Assembly: GCA_029060215.1 (NCBI GenBank)
Contig: JAIDUK010000022.1
Span: 1 to 46,534 of the forward strand
Reading direction: 5' to 3'
Origin: Alistipes sp.
GTDB taxonomy: Bacteria > Bacteroidota > Bacteroidia > Bacteroidales > Rikenellaceae
DNA length: 46,534 bases
The notes beneath the pieces were generated by a model, which was given only the letters and a program-made list of their open reading frames with translations, had not been told where the DNA came from and made no database searches. Positions within the stretch are counted from its first letter, which is position 1, and every line of letters starts with the position of its first letter. The translations under genes and the position numbers were made by a program. Shown here one piece after another: positions 1-8,158 of the stretch.

Positions 1-309
1 CGGGTCGGCCACCCCCGGCACCCCCGCTTCCGAGATCACGCCCGCCGAGCGGCCCGCCATGAGCGGCGCCACCAGTTCTTCCACTTCGCGGCCCGCCGCC
101 GTGTGTTCGTTCAGTTCGCGGAATTCCAGCGTCTCGATCGGCCGCGCCACGCCCGCTTTCGACAGGAAGCGGCGCGCCGTGCGGGTGTTCTCCACTATAT
201 AGTAGTCCAGCGCGTCCATCACCGCTTTGTTCGCCGCAGGCAGTACGTCCCACGGCGCCGTCTGGTCCGAAATCGGACACGGCAACAAGTATAAGGTTCC
301 TTGCGTCAC
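1..309 (-). CDS. RsmI-family SAM-dependent methyltransferase (N-terminal part, runs off the left edge)
   Basis: Only the first 103 codons are in the window. I translated them by hand from a GTG at 309-307, the only plausible start, because the AT-rich repeat begins directly upstream. The peptide begins with VTQGTLYLLPCPISD and contains YIVENTRTARRFLSKAG and VISEAGVPGVADP. These match the tetrapyrrole-methylase (RsmI-like) fold, in which the SEAG(V/T)PG(V/I)(A/S)DPG segment helps form the SAM/substrate site. RsmI itself 2'-O-methylates a cytidine in 16S rRNA. Bacteroidales often carry a second paralogue of this kind with an unproven target, and the ENTRTARRFLS wording fits that paralogue better than true RsmI. 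The start codon abuts the AT-rich repeat downstream of the four-helix-bundle gene, so an insertion may have replaced its original upstream region. Confidence 0.8.
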   Translation of the reverse strand, partial: MTQGTLYLLPCPISDQTAPWDVLPAANKAVMDALDYYIVENTRTARRFLSKAGVARPIETLEFRELNEHTAAGREVEELVAPLMAGRSAGVISEAGVPGVADP

Positions 310-339
310 AATGAATAGTTAATAATGAATAATTAATAG
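310..339. repeat. AT-rich ATGAATAATTAATA repeat, left arm
   Basis: The run is built from ATGAATA/TTAATA units. It is an inverted partner of the repeat at 693-728, and the two together bracket the four-helix-bundle gene. Related copies lie near 11542, 28346, 30773 and 30823. Confidence 0.7.
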
Positions 340-344
340 TGTGT

Positions 345-704
345 TTATCTTTTGGCGCTTTTCACTATCGCCGTCAGGATCTTTATCAGTTCTTGCTGGT
401 CCGAAAAGATGCTGAGGAATTCCCGGTCCGAAAGATAATCCGTTTTGTGCAGCAGGTCGAGCCAATATCCGGTTTCGTTGATTTCTTTCAACGCTATCTG
501 CATTTTTGCCACGAAATCAGCTTTGCTTTGTGCATATACTGCTTCCGAGATATTCGCCCCGACGCTGGTTCCGCTGCGCAGCAATTGTTTGGACAATACG
601 GGTTCATCTCTTTCCCTCCGCAGAAAAGTGCACATGTTCACAATCCGCACAGAAAAAGCCTTGCTCTTTTCCACTACTGCGTTCGGGCACTTTTCATTAT
701 TCAT
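345..704 (-). CDS. Four-helix-bundle protein (S23 / rRNA intervening-sequence family)
   Basis: The 119-residue protein contains KQLLRSGTSVGANISEAV near residues 40-57, followed by KADFVAKMQIALKEINETGYW. This is the signature of the 23S rRNA-intervening-sequence (IVP/S23) family, small four-helix bundles that assemble as pentamers in known structures. The molecular role is not established; members occur both inside 23S rRNA insertions and as free-standing genes, as here. The start codon lies inside the AT-rich repeat, so the first residues (MNNEK) are encoded by it. With matching inverted repeats on both sides, the gene looks like the cargo of a small mobile or once-mobile cassette. It sits between murF-alr and the RsmI-like gene on the same strand. 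Confidence 0.85.
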   Translation of the reverse strand: MNNEKCPNAVVEKSKAFSVRIVNMCTFLRRERDEPVLSKQLLRSGTSVGANISEAVYAQSKADFVAKMQIALKEINETGYWLDLLHKTDYLSDREFLSIFSDQQELIKILTAIVKSAKR

Positions 705-728
705 TATTCACTATCAATTATTCATTGG
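693..728. repeat. AT-rich repeat, right arm (inverted relative to 310-339)
   Basis: On the minus strand it reads AATGAATAATTGATAGTG and continues with AATAATGAATAATG. The reverse complement of the left arm is AATGAATAGTTAATAATG followed by AATAATTAATAG, so the two arms are clearly the same sequence in opposite orientations. It covers the start codon of the four-helix-bundle gene. Confidence 0.7.
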
Positions 729-731
729 AAT

Positions 732-3101
732 TTATTCTTTCAGATAAATTCGCTTCACTCTTCCCGACACCGAGGTCATGATTTCATAGGGAATGGTCTC
801 CAGCACCCGGGCCATGGTTTCGAGGTCGTTGCCGGGCACGGGCGAGAAGATCACCGCTTCGTCGCCCTCTTTCACACCTTCGATCTCCGTGACGTCTATC
901 ATGCAGCTGTCCATGCACACACGGCCCACGATCGGCGCCGGACGCCCCGCCACCAGCACCGACCAGCGCCCGCAGCCCAAGTGGCGGTCCAAGCCGTCGG
1001 CATAGCCCACCGGGATGGTCGCCGTCACCGTCGGGCGCTCCAATTTTCCGGCCCGGCCGTAGCCCACCGCATCGCCCGCAGGCAGGTGTTTGATCTGTAC
1101 GATGCGTGTCTTGAGCGTCGATACGGGTTGCAGTTCCGGGTCGTGTTCCCAGCCGAAGCCATAGAGCCCCAGCCCCAGCCGGCACATGTCGAACTGCGCT
1201 TCCGGGAAGCGGTCGATCGCCGCCGAGTTGGCCGTGTGGCGGATGACCGGATAGCCCAGCGCGTCGGCCAGCGCCTTGCTCATGCGGTCGTAGCGGGCTA
1301 TTTGTTCGCGCGTATAAGCGTCTTCTTCGGGTATGTCCGAGCAGTTGAGATGCGAGAATACCGTCGCCGCCTTGACTTCTTCCATCGCGGCCAGTTTGTC
1401 GCCCAGCGCGGCGATCTCTCCTTCCTCGAATCCCAGCCGGTGCATCCCCGTGTCGAGTTTCACATGGATCGGATAGTGCCGTTCGCCCGCATGGGTCGCA
1501 GCCGCCGCAAAGGCTTCCAGCGAGTGGAAGCTGTAGATTTCGGGTTCCAGCCGGTTGGCGATCATCAGCTCGAAGCTGTCGGCATCGGCGTTCAGCACCA
1601 CGATCGGCATCGTGATGCCCCGTTCGCGCAGCAGCACCCCTTCGTCGGCGAAGGCCACCGCCAAATAATCCACGCCTTGGTGTTGGAGCAGCTGCGCCAC
1701 TTCGAAATCGCCCGCCCCGTAGCTCCCGGCCTTGACCATCGCCACCAGCTTCGTGCCGAAGCGGAGTTTCGAGCGGAAGCGGTTCAGGTTGCGCGTCATC
1801 GCGTCGAGGTCCACTTCCAGCACCGTCGTGTGGCTTTGGCGGGCCAGCGCATGGGCCAGTCTCTCGAAGCGGTAGTCGCGGGCTCCTTTCAGCAGCACCG
1901 CGCGTCCCGCCACCGCGTCGCGGTCGAGCCGTTCGATACACTCGCCCGTCGACGTGTAAAACGATTTAGCACACTTGAAAAGCGGGGCGTAGCGCCGGAG
2001 TTTCGGGCCGATGCCCACCAGCCGGTCCACCCCCGCCCGGGCCACCATCGCCGCCACCCGGCCGTAGAGTTCGTCGTCGTCCAGCCCGCTCTGCGCGATG
2101 TCCGACAGCACCAGCGTCTGTTTGCGGCCCAGCGCCACGTTGTGCAGGTAGTCGAGGGCCAGCGCCAGCGAATTGAGGTCAAGGTTGTAGGCGTCGTTGA
2201 TCAATATCGAATCGTTGATGCCGTCCTTCACTTCCAGCCGCATCGCCACATGGGGCGCCGCCGAGAAGGTCGGAGCGCCGTAGCCCATCGCCGCGCAGAA
2301 GGCTTCGACGATCTGCGCATTGCGGCGCGACGCGGCGTTGCCGATCACCGCCTGCGGCACTTCCGGGAAGCGCGCCGCGTCGATCGGTTTGCGGTCGGCA
2401 TAGCGCGCCGCCACCAGCCGTCCCAGCGGTTCGTAGTAGCTGTGGTAGATGATTTTCGACGCGCTGCGCGCCAGTATCATCTTCTCGTCGCACTTCTGTT
2501 CCAAGTTCAGGAAATGCTCCTGATGCGCATCGCCTATCGAGGTGAAGATCGCCACGTCGGGGCGGATGATGCGCTCCAGCCGCTCCATTTCGCCCGGCTG
2601 CGAAATGCCCGCCTCGAAGATGGCCAGTTGTTCGTCGCCCTCCAGCATCAGCACCGACAGGGGCACGCCCAACTGCGAGTTGTAGCTCTTGGGCGAGCGG
2701 TAGAACTTCATTCCCGCGGGCAGTTCTTCGGCTATCCATTCCTTGATGACGGTCTTGCCGTTCGAGCCCGTGATGCCCACCACCGTGCCCTTGAACTGCG
2801 CCCGGTGGTAGGCCGCCAGCGTCTGCAAGGCTCCTATGGCGTTCTCCACCACCGCATAGCCGCAGCCGGGCAGCATGTCGACTTCGTGTTCCACCAGAAA
2901 GGCTCTCACACCGCGGTCGTACATCTCCCCGATGAAGCGGTGCGAATCGTGGTTGGCTCCGCGCAGCGCCACGAACATCGGGCTGCTGCCCATTTCGCAC
3001 GAGAGCGAGCGGCTGTCGGTCACCACCGAGCGCACCACGGTGTCGCAGCCCCGGAATTTTCCGCCGCACAGGGCGGCTATGCGCGAAAGTTCGTATTCCA
3101 T
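732..3101 (-). CDS. murF-alr: Bifunctional UDP-MurNAc-tripeptide:D-Ala-D-Ala ligase / alanine racemase
   Basis: This is a 789-residue fusion typical of Bacteroidetes. The N-terminal MurF half (about 1-420) adds D-Ala-D-Ala to the UDP-MurNAc-tripeptide in the cytoplasm; its ATP loop GITGSNGKT is at about 109-117, followed by the Mur-ligase segments FEAGISQPGEME and NDAYNLDLNS. The C-terminal half (from about 424) is a PLP-dependent alanine racemase that makes the D-Ala: VKAGSYGAG holds the PLP lysine (about residue 457), and the VGYGRAG and TIPVGYADG motifs follow. The usual racemase motif is VKANAYGHG, so the site is slightly divergent but keeps the lysine. I chose the ATG at 3101 because MurF homology begins there; an in-frame extension to 3161 has no homology. 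The fusion links production and use of D-Ala-D-Ala. Confidence 0.95.
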   Translation of the reverse strand: MEYELSRIAALCGGKFRGCDTVVRSVVTDSRSLSCEMGSSPMFVALRGANHDSHRFIGEMYDRGVRAFLVEHEVDMLPGCGYAVVENAIGALQTLAAYHRAQFKGTVVGITGSNGKTVIKEWIAEELPAGMKFYRSPKSYNSQLGVPLSVLMLEGDEQLAIFEAGISQPGEMERLERIIRPDVAIFTSIGDAHQEHFLNLEQKCDEKMILARSASKIIYHSYYEPLGRLVAARYADRKPIDAARFPEVPQAVIGNAASRRNAQIVEAFCAAMGYGAPTFSAAPHVAMRLEVKDGINDSILINDAYNLDLNSLALALDYLHNVALGRKQTLVLSDIAQSGLDDDELYGRVAAMVARAGVDRLVGIGPKLRRYAPLFKCAKSFYTSTGECIERLDRDAVAGRAVLLKGARDYRFERLAHALARQSHTTVLEVDLDAMTRNLNRFRSKLRFGTKLVAMVKAGSYGAGDFEVAQLLQHQGVDYLAVAFADEGVLLRERGITMPIVVLNADADSFELMIANRLEPEIYSFHSLEAFAAAATHAGERHYPIHVKLDTGMHRLGFEEGEIAALGDKLAAMEEVKAATVFSHLNCSDIPEEDAYTREQIARYDRMSKALADALGYPVIRHTANSAAIDRFPEAQFDMCRLGLGLYGFGWEHDPELQPVSTLKTRIVQIKHLPAGDAVGYGRAGKLERPTVTATIPVGYADGLDRHLGCGRWSVLVAGRPAPIVGRVCMDSCMIDVTEIEGVKEGDEAVIFSPVPGNDLETMARVLETIPYEIMTSVSGRVKRIYLKE

Positions 3102-3176
3102 TCCTTCATTAAGGTTTCTTGCTTCGGAAACGTGTGTATCTTGTTCGTCTATTGGACGCAAATCTTCTGGCAGGAT

Positions 3177-3251
3177 GTCATTCCGAGCATAGCGAAGAAT
3201 CCATTTCGCAAGACCGCTATCTTACGGATCCTTCACTCCGTTCAGTATGAC
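3177..3251. repeat. CATTCTGAG-type inverted repeat
   Basis: The left arm GTCATTCCGAGCATAGCGAA and the right arm ending CGTTCAGTATGAC face each other across about 25 nt. This is the dispersed Bacteroidetes CATTCTGAG...GAAGAATC hairpin family, seen again near 11.2-11.6, 19.25 and 26.2 kb. It lies between murF-alr and mutS2 and could fold in RNA from either strand. Confidence 0.65.
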
Positions 3252-3378
3252 AACTTGCCGTTCGTCCGCAGCGGCGGCTCGCTCGGGCCAGCTGAACCCC
3301 CGCAGCCCCATAAAACCCGTTCTTAGCGGGGCGGAAATACTCTCCGCCCTCTTCTTCGCCCGACTTGGTCGTCAGAGC

Positions 3379-5862
3379 CTACGACAAGGTCACTATCGTG
3401 ATGCCCGCTCCCCCTCTGTCGGCATGTTCGTCTACGGCCGACTCCACTTCGGGCACCGTGCGCAGGTAGCGGCGTATCTCTTCCTTGAGCGCCCCCGTGC
3501 CTTTGCCATGCAGGATCGTCACCGAGCCCACGCCCACCATCAGCGCGTCGTCGATGAATTGCTGCACCGCGTCGAGCGCTTCGATCGAGCGCATGCCCCG
3601 CACGTCGATATGGTCGCGGAACGCCAGCTTGCGGGCCGATATGTCGGCCGAGACGACGGTGCGCACCGTCGTCGAGCGCGTCGCTTCGCGGTATTCGTTG
3701 TTCGAGACCACCGTCAGCAGCGTTTTGTCCACGGTCGTCAGGATCTGGCCGAACGCCACCTGCGCCTTTTTGCCCTTGATGCTCTGCACTTCGCCCACCA
3801 TCTCCTGCCCGGCCATGCGGACCTTGGAGCCCACTTCCGCTTCGCGGCGCTTCGGCGCTTCGGGAGCCGGTCCGGCGGCGGCTTCCCCGCGCTGCGCCTT
3901 GCGTTCGGCCCGGCGCTGGCGGCGGCGTTCGATGCGTTCGATCTCGCGGCTTATTTCGGCATCGCGTTCGGCCGCATCGGCTCGTTCGGCCGCCGCACGG
4001 AAGTCGTCCAGCTCTTTGCGGGCCAGCCGCGTGAGTTCTTTCTCGGCTTGCGCTTCGCGGATGGTGCGGATGGTGTTCTCTATCTGCCGGTTGGCATCGG
4101 CTATGAGGGTCTGCGCTTCCTGCTTGGCTTTCCGGAGTATCTCCTGCCGTTCGGCCCGGATCTTCGAGAGTTGTTCGGCGTAGTTCTGCTCCAGCTCCTC
4201 CACCTTGCGGTCGGTCAGGCGGATGCGGTCGCGCTTCTGTTCCCAGTAGTGTTTGTCGCGGGCGATTTCGCGCAGCTGCTTTTCGAGGTTGATGTGTTCC
4301 GACCCCGCCTTCTCCGACGCCGCGCGGATGATCTCTTCGGGCAGTCCGATCTTGCGGGCGATCTCCACGGCGAACGAGCTGCCCGGCTTGCCCGTTTCGA
4401 GCCGGAACAGCGGCCGGATATGCTGCACATCGAACATCATCGCGCCGTTGGCTATGCCGTTGGTGCTGGCCGCATAGTACTTGATGTTGGCATAGTGGGT
4501 CGTGATGACCCCGTAGCACCCTTTTTCGAGCAGCCGCTCCAGAATCGCCTCGGCTATGGCGCCGCCGATGGTGGGTTCGGTGCCCGAGCCGAATTCGTCT
4601 ATGAGCACCAGCGTCCGCACCGACGCCCCGGCGAGCATGTGCTTCATGTTCAGCAGGTGCGACGAGTAGGTCGACAGGTCGTTGTCCATCGATTGTTCGT
4701 CGCCTATGTCGATGTAGATCGAGCCGAAGACCGGCAGCTCGGAGATCTCCGACGCCGGGACGGGGAATCCGCACTGGAACATGTACTGCACGATGCCCGT
4801 GGTCTTCAGGCAGACCGACTTGCCGCCCGCATTGGGTCCCGATATGACAAGGATGCGCTTGTGCCGGTCGAGCTGCATGGTCAGCGGCACGATTTCGCGC
4901 CCCTGCGCCCGCAGGGTCTGTTGCAGCAGCGGGTGGCGCGCATCCTTGAGCACCAGCCGGTCGTCGGTCGAGACGATGGGCTTCACGCAGCCGTTCGCCG
5001 AGGCCCAGCGCCCCTTGGCCCGCAGCATGTCGATCCGGGCCAGACACTCGCCCGAAGCGGCTATGAGTTCGGCGTCGGGGCGCACCGCTTCGGTGAATTC
5101 GGTCAGGATGCGCACGATTTCGCGGCGCTCGGCGTATTCGAGTTCGCGCAGTTCGTTGTTGAGCTCCACCACCTCGACGGGCTCCACGTAAAACGTGCGG
5201 CCCGTGGCCGATTCGTCGTGGATGAATCCGTTGAGCTTGCGTTTGTTGGCCGCCGATACCGGGATGACGGTCTTGCCGTCGCGCACCGAGAGCTGCGCAT
5301 CGGCATCGACGATTCCGGCGCTCTTGGCCGCCGCGAGCACCTGTTGCAGGCGTCGTGCCGCCTGTCCCTCGCGTTCGCGGATAGCCCGCCGGATGTCGGC
5401 CAGTTCGGGCGATGCGCCGTCCCTCACGGCACAGAAAGGGTCGATGATCGCATCGATGCGCTGCACGATGCCCGGAAACGATTCCACGTCGTGCGTAAGG
5501 TCGTGAAGCGCAGGATACTGCTGCCCGCGGGTCGCGATGAAGGCCACCACGTCGCCCACCAGCGCCAGCGCCCGGCGCAGGGTCACCACCTCCTCCACAT
5601 CGAGAAACGCCCCCTCCACCCGCAGCTTGGCCGCCACATGGTCCATGTCGGGGTAGTCGCCGCCCGGAAAATCGCGCTCCATCTCCAGCAGCAGACGCAT
5701 CTCGTCGGCCAGCGACAGGCGGCGTTCGATTTCCCGCACCGAGGTCGTGAAGCCCTCGGCCGCAAGCAGTTCGCGCGCCGCACGCATCGTACAGAGCGCC
5801 GCGACCTGCCCGCGCAGGCGGTCGAAGCCGATTTTCTGCTCGAAAGTAGCGGGATAGATCAT
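3379..5862 (-). CDS. mutS2: MutS2-type endonuclease / ribosome-rescue ATPase
   Basis: The 827-residue length is normal for MutS2. It lacks the mismatch-recognition domain of MutS and starts directly with the core domain. Walker A is GPNAGGKS at about 342-349, and LVLIDEFGSGTEP is Walker B plus signature. A long charged coiled coil follows (about 500-640). The last 80 residues are an Smr nuclease domain with DHIDVRGMR and the HGKGTGAL motif. MutS2 proteins have been linked to suppression of recombination and, in Bacillus, to splitting collided ribosomes; which role applies here cannot be told from sequence. The gene starts 10 nt after the stop of the MlaD-like gene, so the two are probably co-transcribed. 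Confidence 0.95.
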   Translation of the reverse strand: MIYPATFEQKIGFDRLRGQVAALCTMRAARELLAAEGFTTSVREIERRLSLADEMRLLLEMERDFPGGDYPDMDHVAAKLRVEGAFLDVEEVVTLRRALALVGDVVAFIATRGQQYPALHDLTHDVESFPGIVQRIDAIIDPFCAVRDGASPELADIRRAIREREGQAARRLQQVLAAAKSAGIVDADAQLSVRDGKTVIPVSAANKRKLNGFIHDESATGRTFYVEPVEVVELNNELRELEYAERREIVRILTEFTEAVRPDAELIAASGECLARIDMLRAKGRWASANGCVKPIVSTDDRLVLKDARHPLLQQTLRAQGREIVPLTMQLDRHKRILVISGPNAGGKSVCLKTTGIVQYMFQCGFPVPASEISELPVFGSIYIDIGDEQSMDNDLSTYSSHLLNMKHMLAGASVRTLVLIDEFGSGTEPTIGGAIAEAILERLLEKGCYGVITTHYANIKYYAASTNGIANGAMMFDVQHIRPLFRLETGKPGSSFAVEIARKIGLPEEIIRAASEKAGSEHINLEKQLREIARDKHYWEQKRDRIRLTDRKVEELEQNYAEQLSKIRAERQEILRKAKQEAQTLIADANRQIENTIRTIREAQAEKELTRLARKELDDFRAAAERADAAERDAEISREIERIERRRQRRAERKAQRGEAAAGPAPEAPKRREAEVGSKVRMAGQEMVGEVQSIKGKKAQVAFGQILTTVDKTLLTVVSNNEYREATRSTTVRTVVSADISARKLAFRDHIDVRGMRSIEALDAVQQFIDDALMVGVGSVTILHGKGTGALKEEIRRYLRTVPEVESAVDEHADRGGAGITIVTLS

Positions 5863-5872
5863 CGGGGCGGTC

Positions 5873-6883
5873 CTATTCGGCCTGCCGGGCCTCCTTGAGC
5901 GAATCGCGTTCGGCCTTGGCCGCAGCCTTGGCTTTGCGGCGGTCGGCCCGTTCCTTCATCTTTTCGGGGTCGCGGCCGAAGAGCGACAGATGTACGTAGC
6001 GCGCCGGATAGGCCTTCACGTCGGCCAGCAGGGCCGACAGGTTGCCCGTGGCCATGGTCAGCGAATCGTACAGCGCCGGGTCTTCGACCAGCCGTCCCAG
6101 CGTGCCCTCGCCCTCGCCGACCCGCTGCATCAGGTTGTCGAGCGCGGCCACCGAGGCCGTCAGCTTCCGGGCGAACTCTTCTTCGTCGAGGGTCGTCGCC
6201 ACACGGTTCAGACTGCCCGCAATGCTGTCGATCCGCCCGGCATTGGCGCCGAGCATCTCGGAAAAGAGGGTCAGGTTGTCGACCGCCGACTTGAGGTTCT
6301 TCTTCTCGGAAACCAGCAGGTCGTTCATGTTGCCCGAGAGCGAATTGAGGTTGCCGAGCGTCCCGGCGATGTTGGCTTCGTTGGCTTCCAGCAGCTCCGA
6401 CAGGTTGTTCAGCGTGCGCGACAGGTCGGCCGTCACCTGCGAGACCTTCTGTTTGACGAAATCCAGCTCCGACCCGGCCATGTCCATCAGGTCGCGGTCG
6501 CGGCCCGAGCGGATCGTGTCGCCCGGCTCGAAATAGGTCGCGGCCGTGCCGAAGACGATTTCGATCGCTTTGGAGCCCATCAGCGAGTTGCTCACGATCT
6601 TGGCTTCCGAATCGGTCGGGATGCGGTAGGCGCGCTTGACGGTGAACTGCAACACCACCTCGTCGCTGTGCGACGGGTCGAAGCGGATGTCCGACACGGT
6701 GCCGATCTTCACCCCTTTGACCATGATGGGCGAAGCGGTCTGCACGCCCCCCACCTGATCGTAGACCGCATAGTACTCCGCATTGCGGCTGAAGATGTCG
6801 AATCCTTTCAGAAAGCGGATTCCGGCCCACGCCGCACCGATCATCGCCACGGCGAACAGCCCGATTTTCACTTCTCTTTTCAT
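5873..6883 (-). CDS. MlaD-family MCE-domain lipid-transport protein
   Basis: The predicted product has 336 residues. MKREVKIGLFAVAMIGAAWA is an N-terminal membrane anchor, followed by one MCE domain (about 35-115, with the characteristic GVQTASPIMVKGVKIGTV). The remainder is a long helical region that in this family forms a needle or tube. MCE proteins bind lipids in the periplasm for an ABC transporter that moves phospholipids between the two membranes. The partner permease and ATPase genes are not in the window. I chose the ATG at 6883 over the in-frame ATG at 6907 because family members begin with MKREVKIG. It lies between the amidase and mutS2 genes on the same strand. Confidence 0.88.
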   Translation of the reverse strand: MKREVKIGLFAVAMIGAAWAGIRFLKGFDIFSRNAEYYAVYDQVGGVQTASPIMVKGVKIGTVSDIRFDPSHSDEVVLQFTVKRAYRIPTDSEAKIVSNSLMGSKAIEIVFGTAATYFEPGDTIRSGRDRDLMDMAGSELDFVKQKVSQVTADLSRTLNNLSELLEANEANIAGTLGNLNSLSGNMNDLLVSEKKNLKSAVDNLTLFSEMLGANAGRIDSIAGSLNRVATTLDEEEFARKLTASVAALDNLMQRVGEGEGTLGRLVEDPALYDSLTMATGNLSALLADVKAYPARYVHLSLFGRDPEKMKERADRRKAKAAAKAERDSLKEARQAE

Positions 6884-6971
6884 ATCCTTAGCTCTGTTCA
6901 AATTCATAACCGTTTCCCCCGCCCCGGCATGTCCGGATCCGACGCTGCTTCAGGTGCCCGGAGAAAAATGT

Positions 6972-8096
6972 TTATTTCGCTATTTTGTCACCCTTGCAGC
7001 GTACGATGAACGCCCCCGGGAATGTCTTGCGCACCTCTTCGATTTGTTGCTGGGCCTGCGCCTTGGTGTCGCTGATGCAGACGCAGTATTTGTAGCGGTA
7101 CTCGCCGTCGGCGGTGTATTCGCTCACCCGGCCGCGGTAGTTCTTGAACTCCGACGAATCGGGAGCCACCTTTTTCTTGCTCGACAGAATCTGCACGGCA
7201 AAATGGACCCCGCCTTTCTTCTCGGGCTGCTCCTGCGCGGCAGGTTCGGGGGCCGCCGGAGCCGGAAGGGGTTTCGGCGCAGGCTTCTCCACCACCGGTT
7301 CGCCCCCGGCGCGGCGCGTCTCCAGCACGTAGTCCGAATAGTTCTTCACCGCGGTGAAGAGCGACCGCGCGATCTCCTGCTGCCCGGCTTCGGACTTCAG
7401 GTAGACGGCCTCTTTCGGGTTCGACAGGAAGCCTATTTCGGTCAGCACGCCCGGCATGTCGGTGGCATAGAGCACCCGCAGCAGCTGGGGCTTCACGCCG
7501 CGGTTGTGGCGCCCGGTCTTGACGTAGTTGTTCTGGATGAAACGCGCCATGGCAAGGCTGTACTCGCCGTAGGTGAACTGCAAGTTCTGGATGTAGGCCC
7601 GCACGATGGCCGCCGTGCGTTCGTCCGACATGTCGATCAGGTCGTCGCGGTTGTTTTCGTAGAGGGCCTCCTCGTTGTAGCGCTGTTCCTTGGGGCTTTC
7701 GCCCATGACGAGGGTCTCCACCCCCCGCGCCGCCGACTCCCGCGCCGCATTGACATGGATCGAAACGAAGAGGTCGCCGCCCGCCTTGTTGGCTATGTCG
7801 GCCCGGGCCTGTAAATCCTCTATCTTCGTAGGTGCCAGCGCCTTGTCCGTAGTACGCGTGTAGACCACCTTCACCCCCGGCATCCCCTCTTCGATGAGCT
7901 TGCCCAGCTTGAGCGCCACCTTCAGCGTCAGCGTCTTCTCGTCGGTGCCGAAATAGTGCGCACCGGGGTCGTCGCCGCCGTGCCCCGGGTCGATGACCAC
8001 CACCCGAACGCCGCAGGAGGTGTTCTGCGCCGGCGCAAGGTGCGTCCGAACGGTCGCGGCCAGCGCAAGTAGTATCGTAAAATATCGCACGCGCAT
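6972..8096 (-). CDS. N-acetylmuramoyl-L-alanine amidase with C-terminal SPOR domain
   Basis: The product is about 374 residues long. A signal peptide (MRVRYFTILLALAATVRT, cleaved near APAQ) is followed by an Amidase_3 domain: VVVIDPGHGG near residues 33-42 gives the first zinc histidine, FVSIHVNAA the second, and GVLTEIGFLSNP the glutamate region. A Pro/Ala linker leads to a SPOR-like domain (HFAVQILSSKKKV to the end) that binds denuded glycan at division sites. It cleaves the bond between MurNAc and the stem peptide in the periplasm, most likely for daughter-cell separation. I chose the start at 8096 because a signal peptide begins there; an in-frame ATG at 8129 only adds an unlikely hydrophilic tail. 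It is divergent from the LptD-like gene. Confidence 0.92.
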   Translation of the reverse strand: MRVRYFTILLALAATVRTHLAPAQNTSCGVRVVVIDPGHGGDDPGAHYFGTDEKTLTLKVALKLGKLIEEGMPGVKVVYTRTTDKALAPTKIEDLQARADIANKAGGDLFVSIHVNAARESAARGVETLVMGESPKEQRYNEEALYENNRDDLIDMSDERTAAIVRAYIQNLQFTYGEYSLAMARFIQNNYVKTGRHNRGVKPQLLRVLYATDMPGVLTEIGFLSNPKEAVYLKSEAGQQEIARSLFTAVKNYSDYVLETRRAGGEPVVEKPAPKPLPAPAAPEPAAQEQPEKKGGVHFAVQILSSKKKVAPDSSEFKNYRGRVSEYTADGEYRYKYCVCISDTKAQAQQQIEEVRKTFPGAFIVRCKGDKIAK

Positions 8097-8139
8097 ATTT
8101 TTTCGGGGGTCCGGTTTGCCGTTATCCACAAATTTTTCC

Positions 8140-8147
8140 TATCTTCG
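8140..8147 (+). promoter_or_regulatory. Candidate -7 element for the LptD-like gene (TATCTTCG)
   Basis: It is one mismatch from the Bacteroidetes TAnnTTTG -7 consensus. It sits 12 nt before the ATG at 8159, or about 93 nt before the alternative TTG start at 8240. Confidence 0.4.
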
Positions 8148-8158
8148 CGTCGCCCGAA

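Noticed and set aside
339..3326. A 995-codon plus-strand open frame antisense to murF-alr, and similar long antisense frames over mutS2, the peptidases, uvrB and hyfB
   Set aside because: High GC and codon bias keep antisense frames open; translations are Arg/His/Gly-rich without domains, while the sense frames have clear homology.
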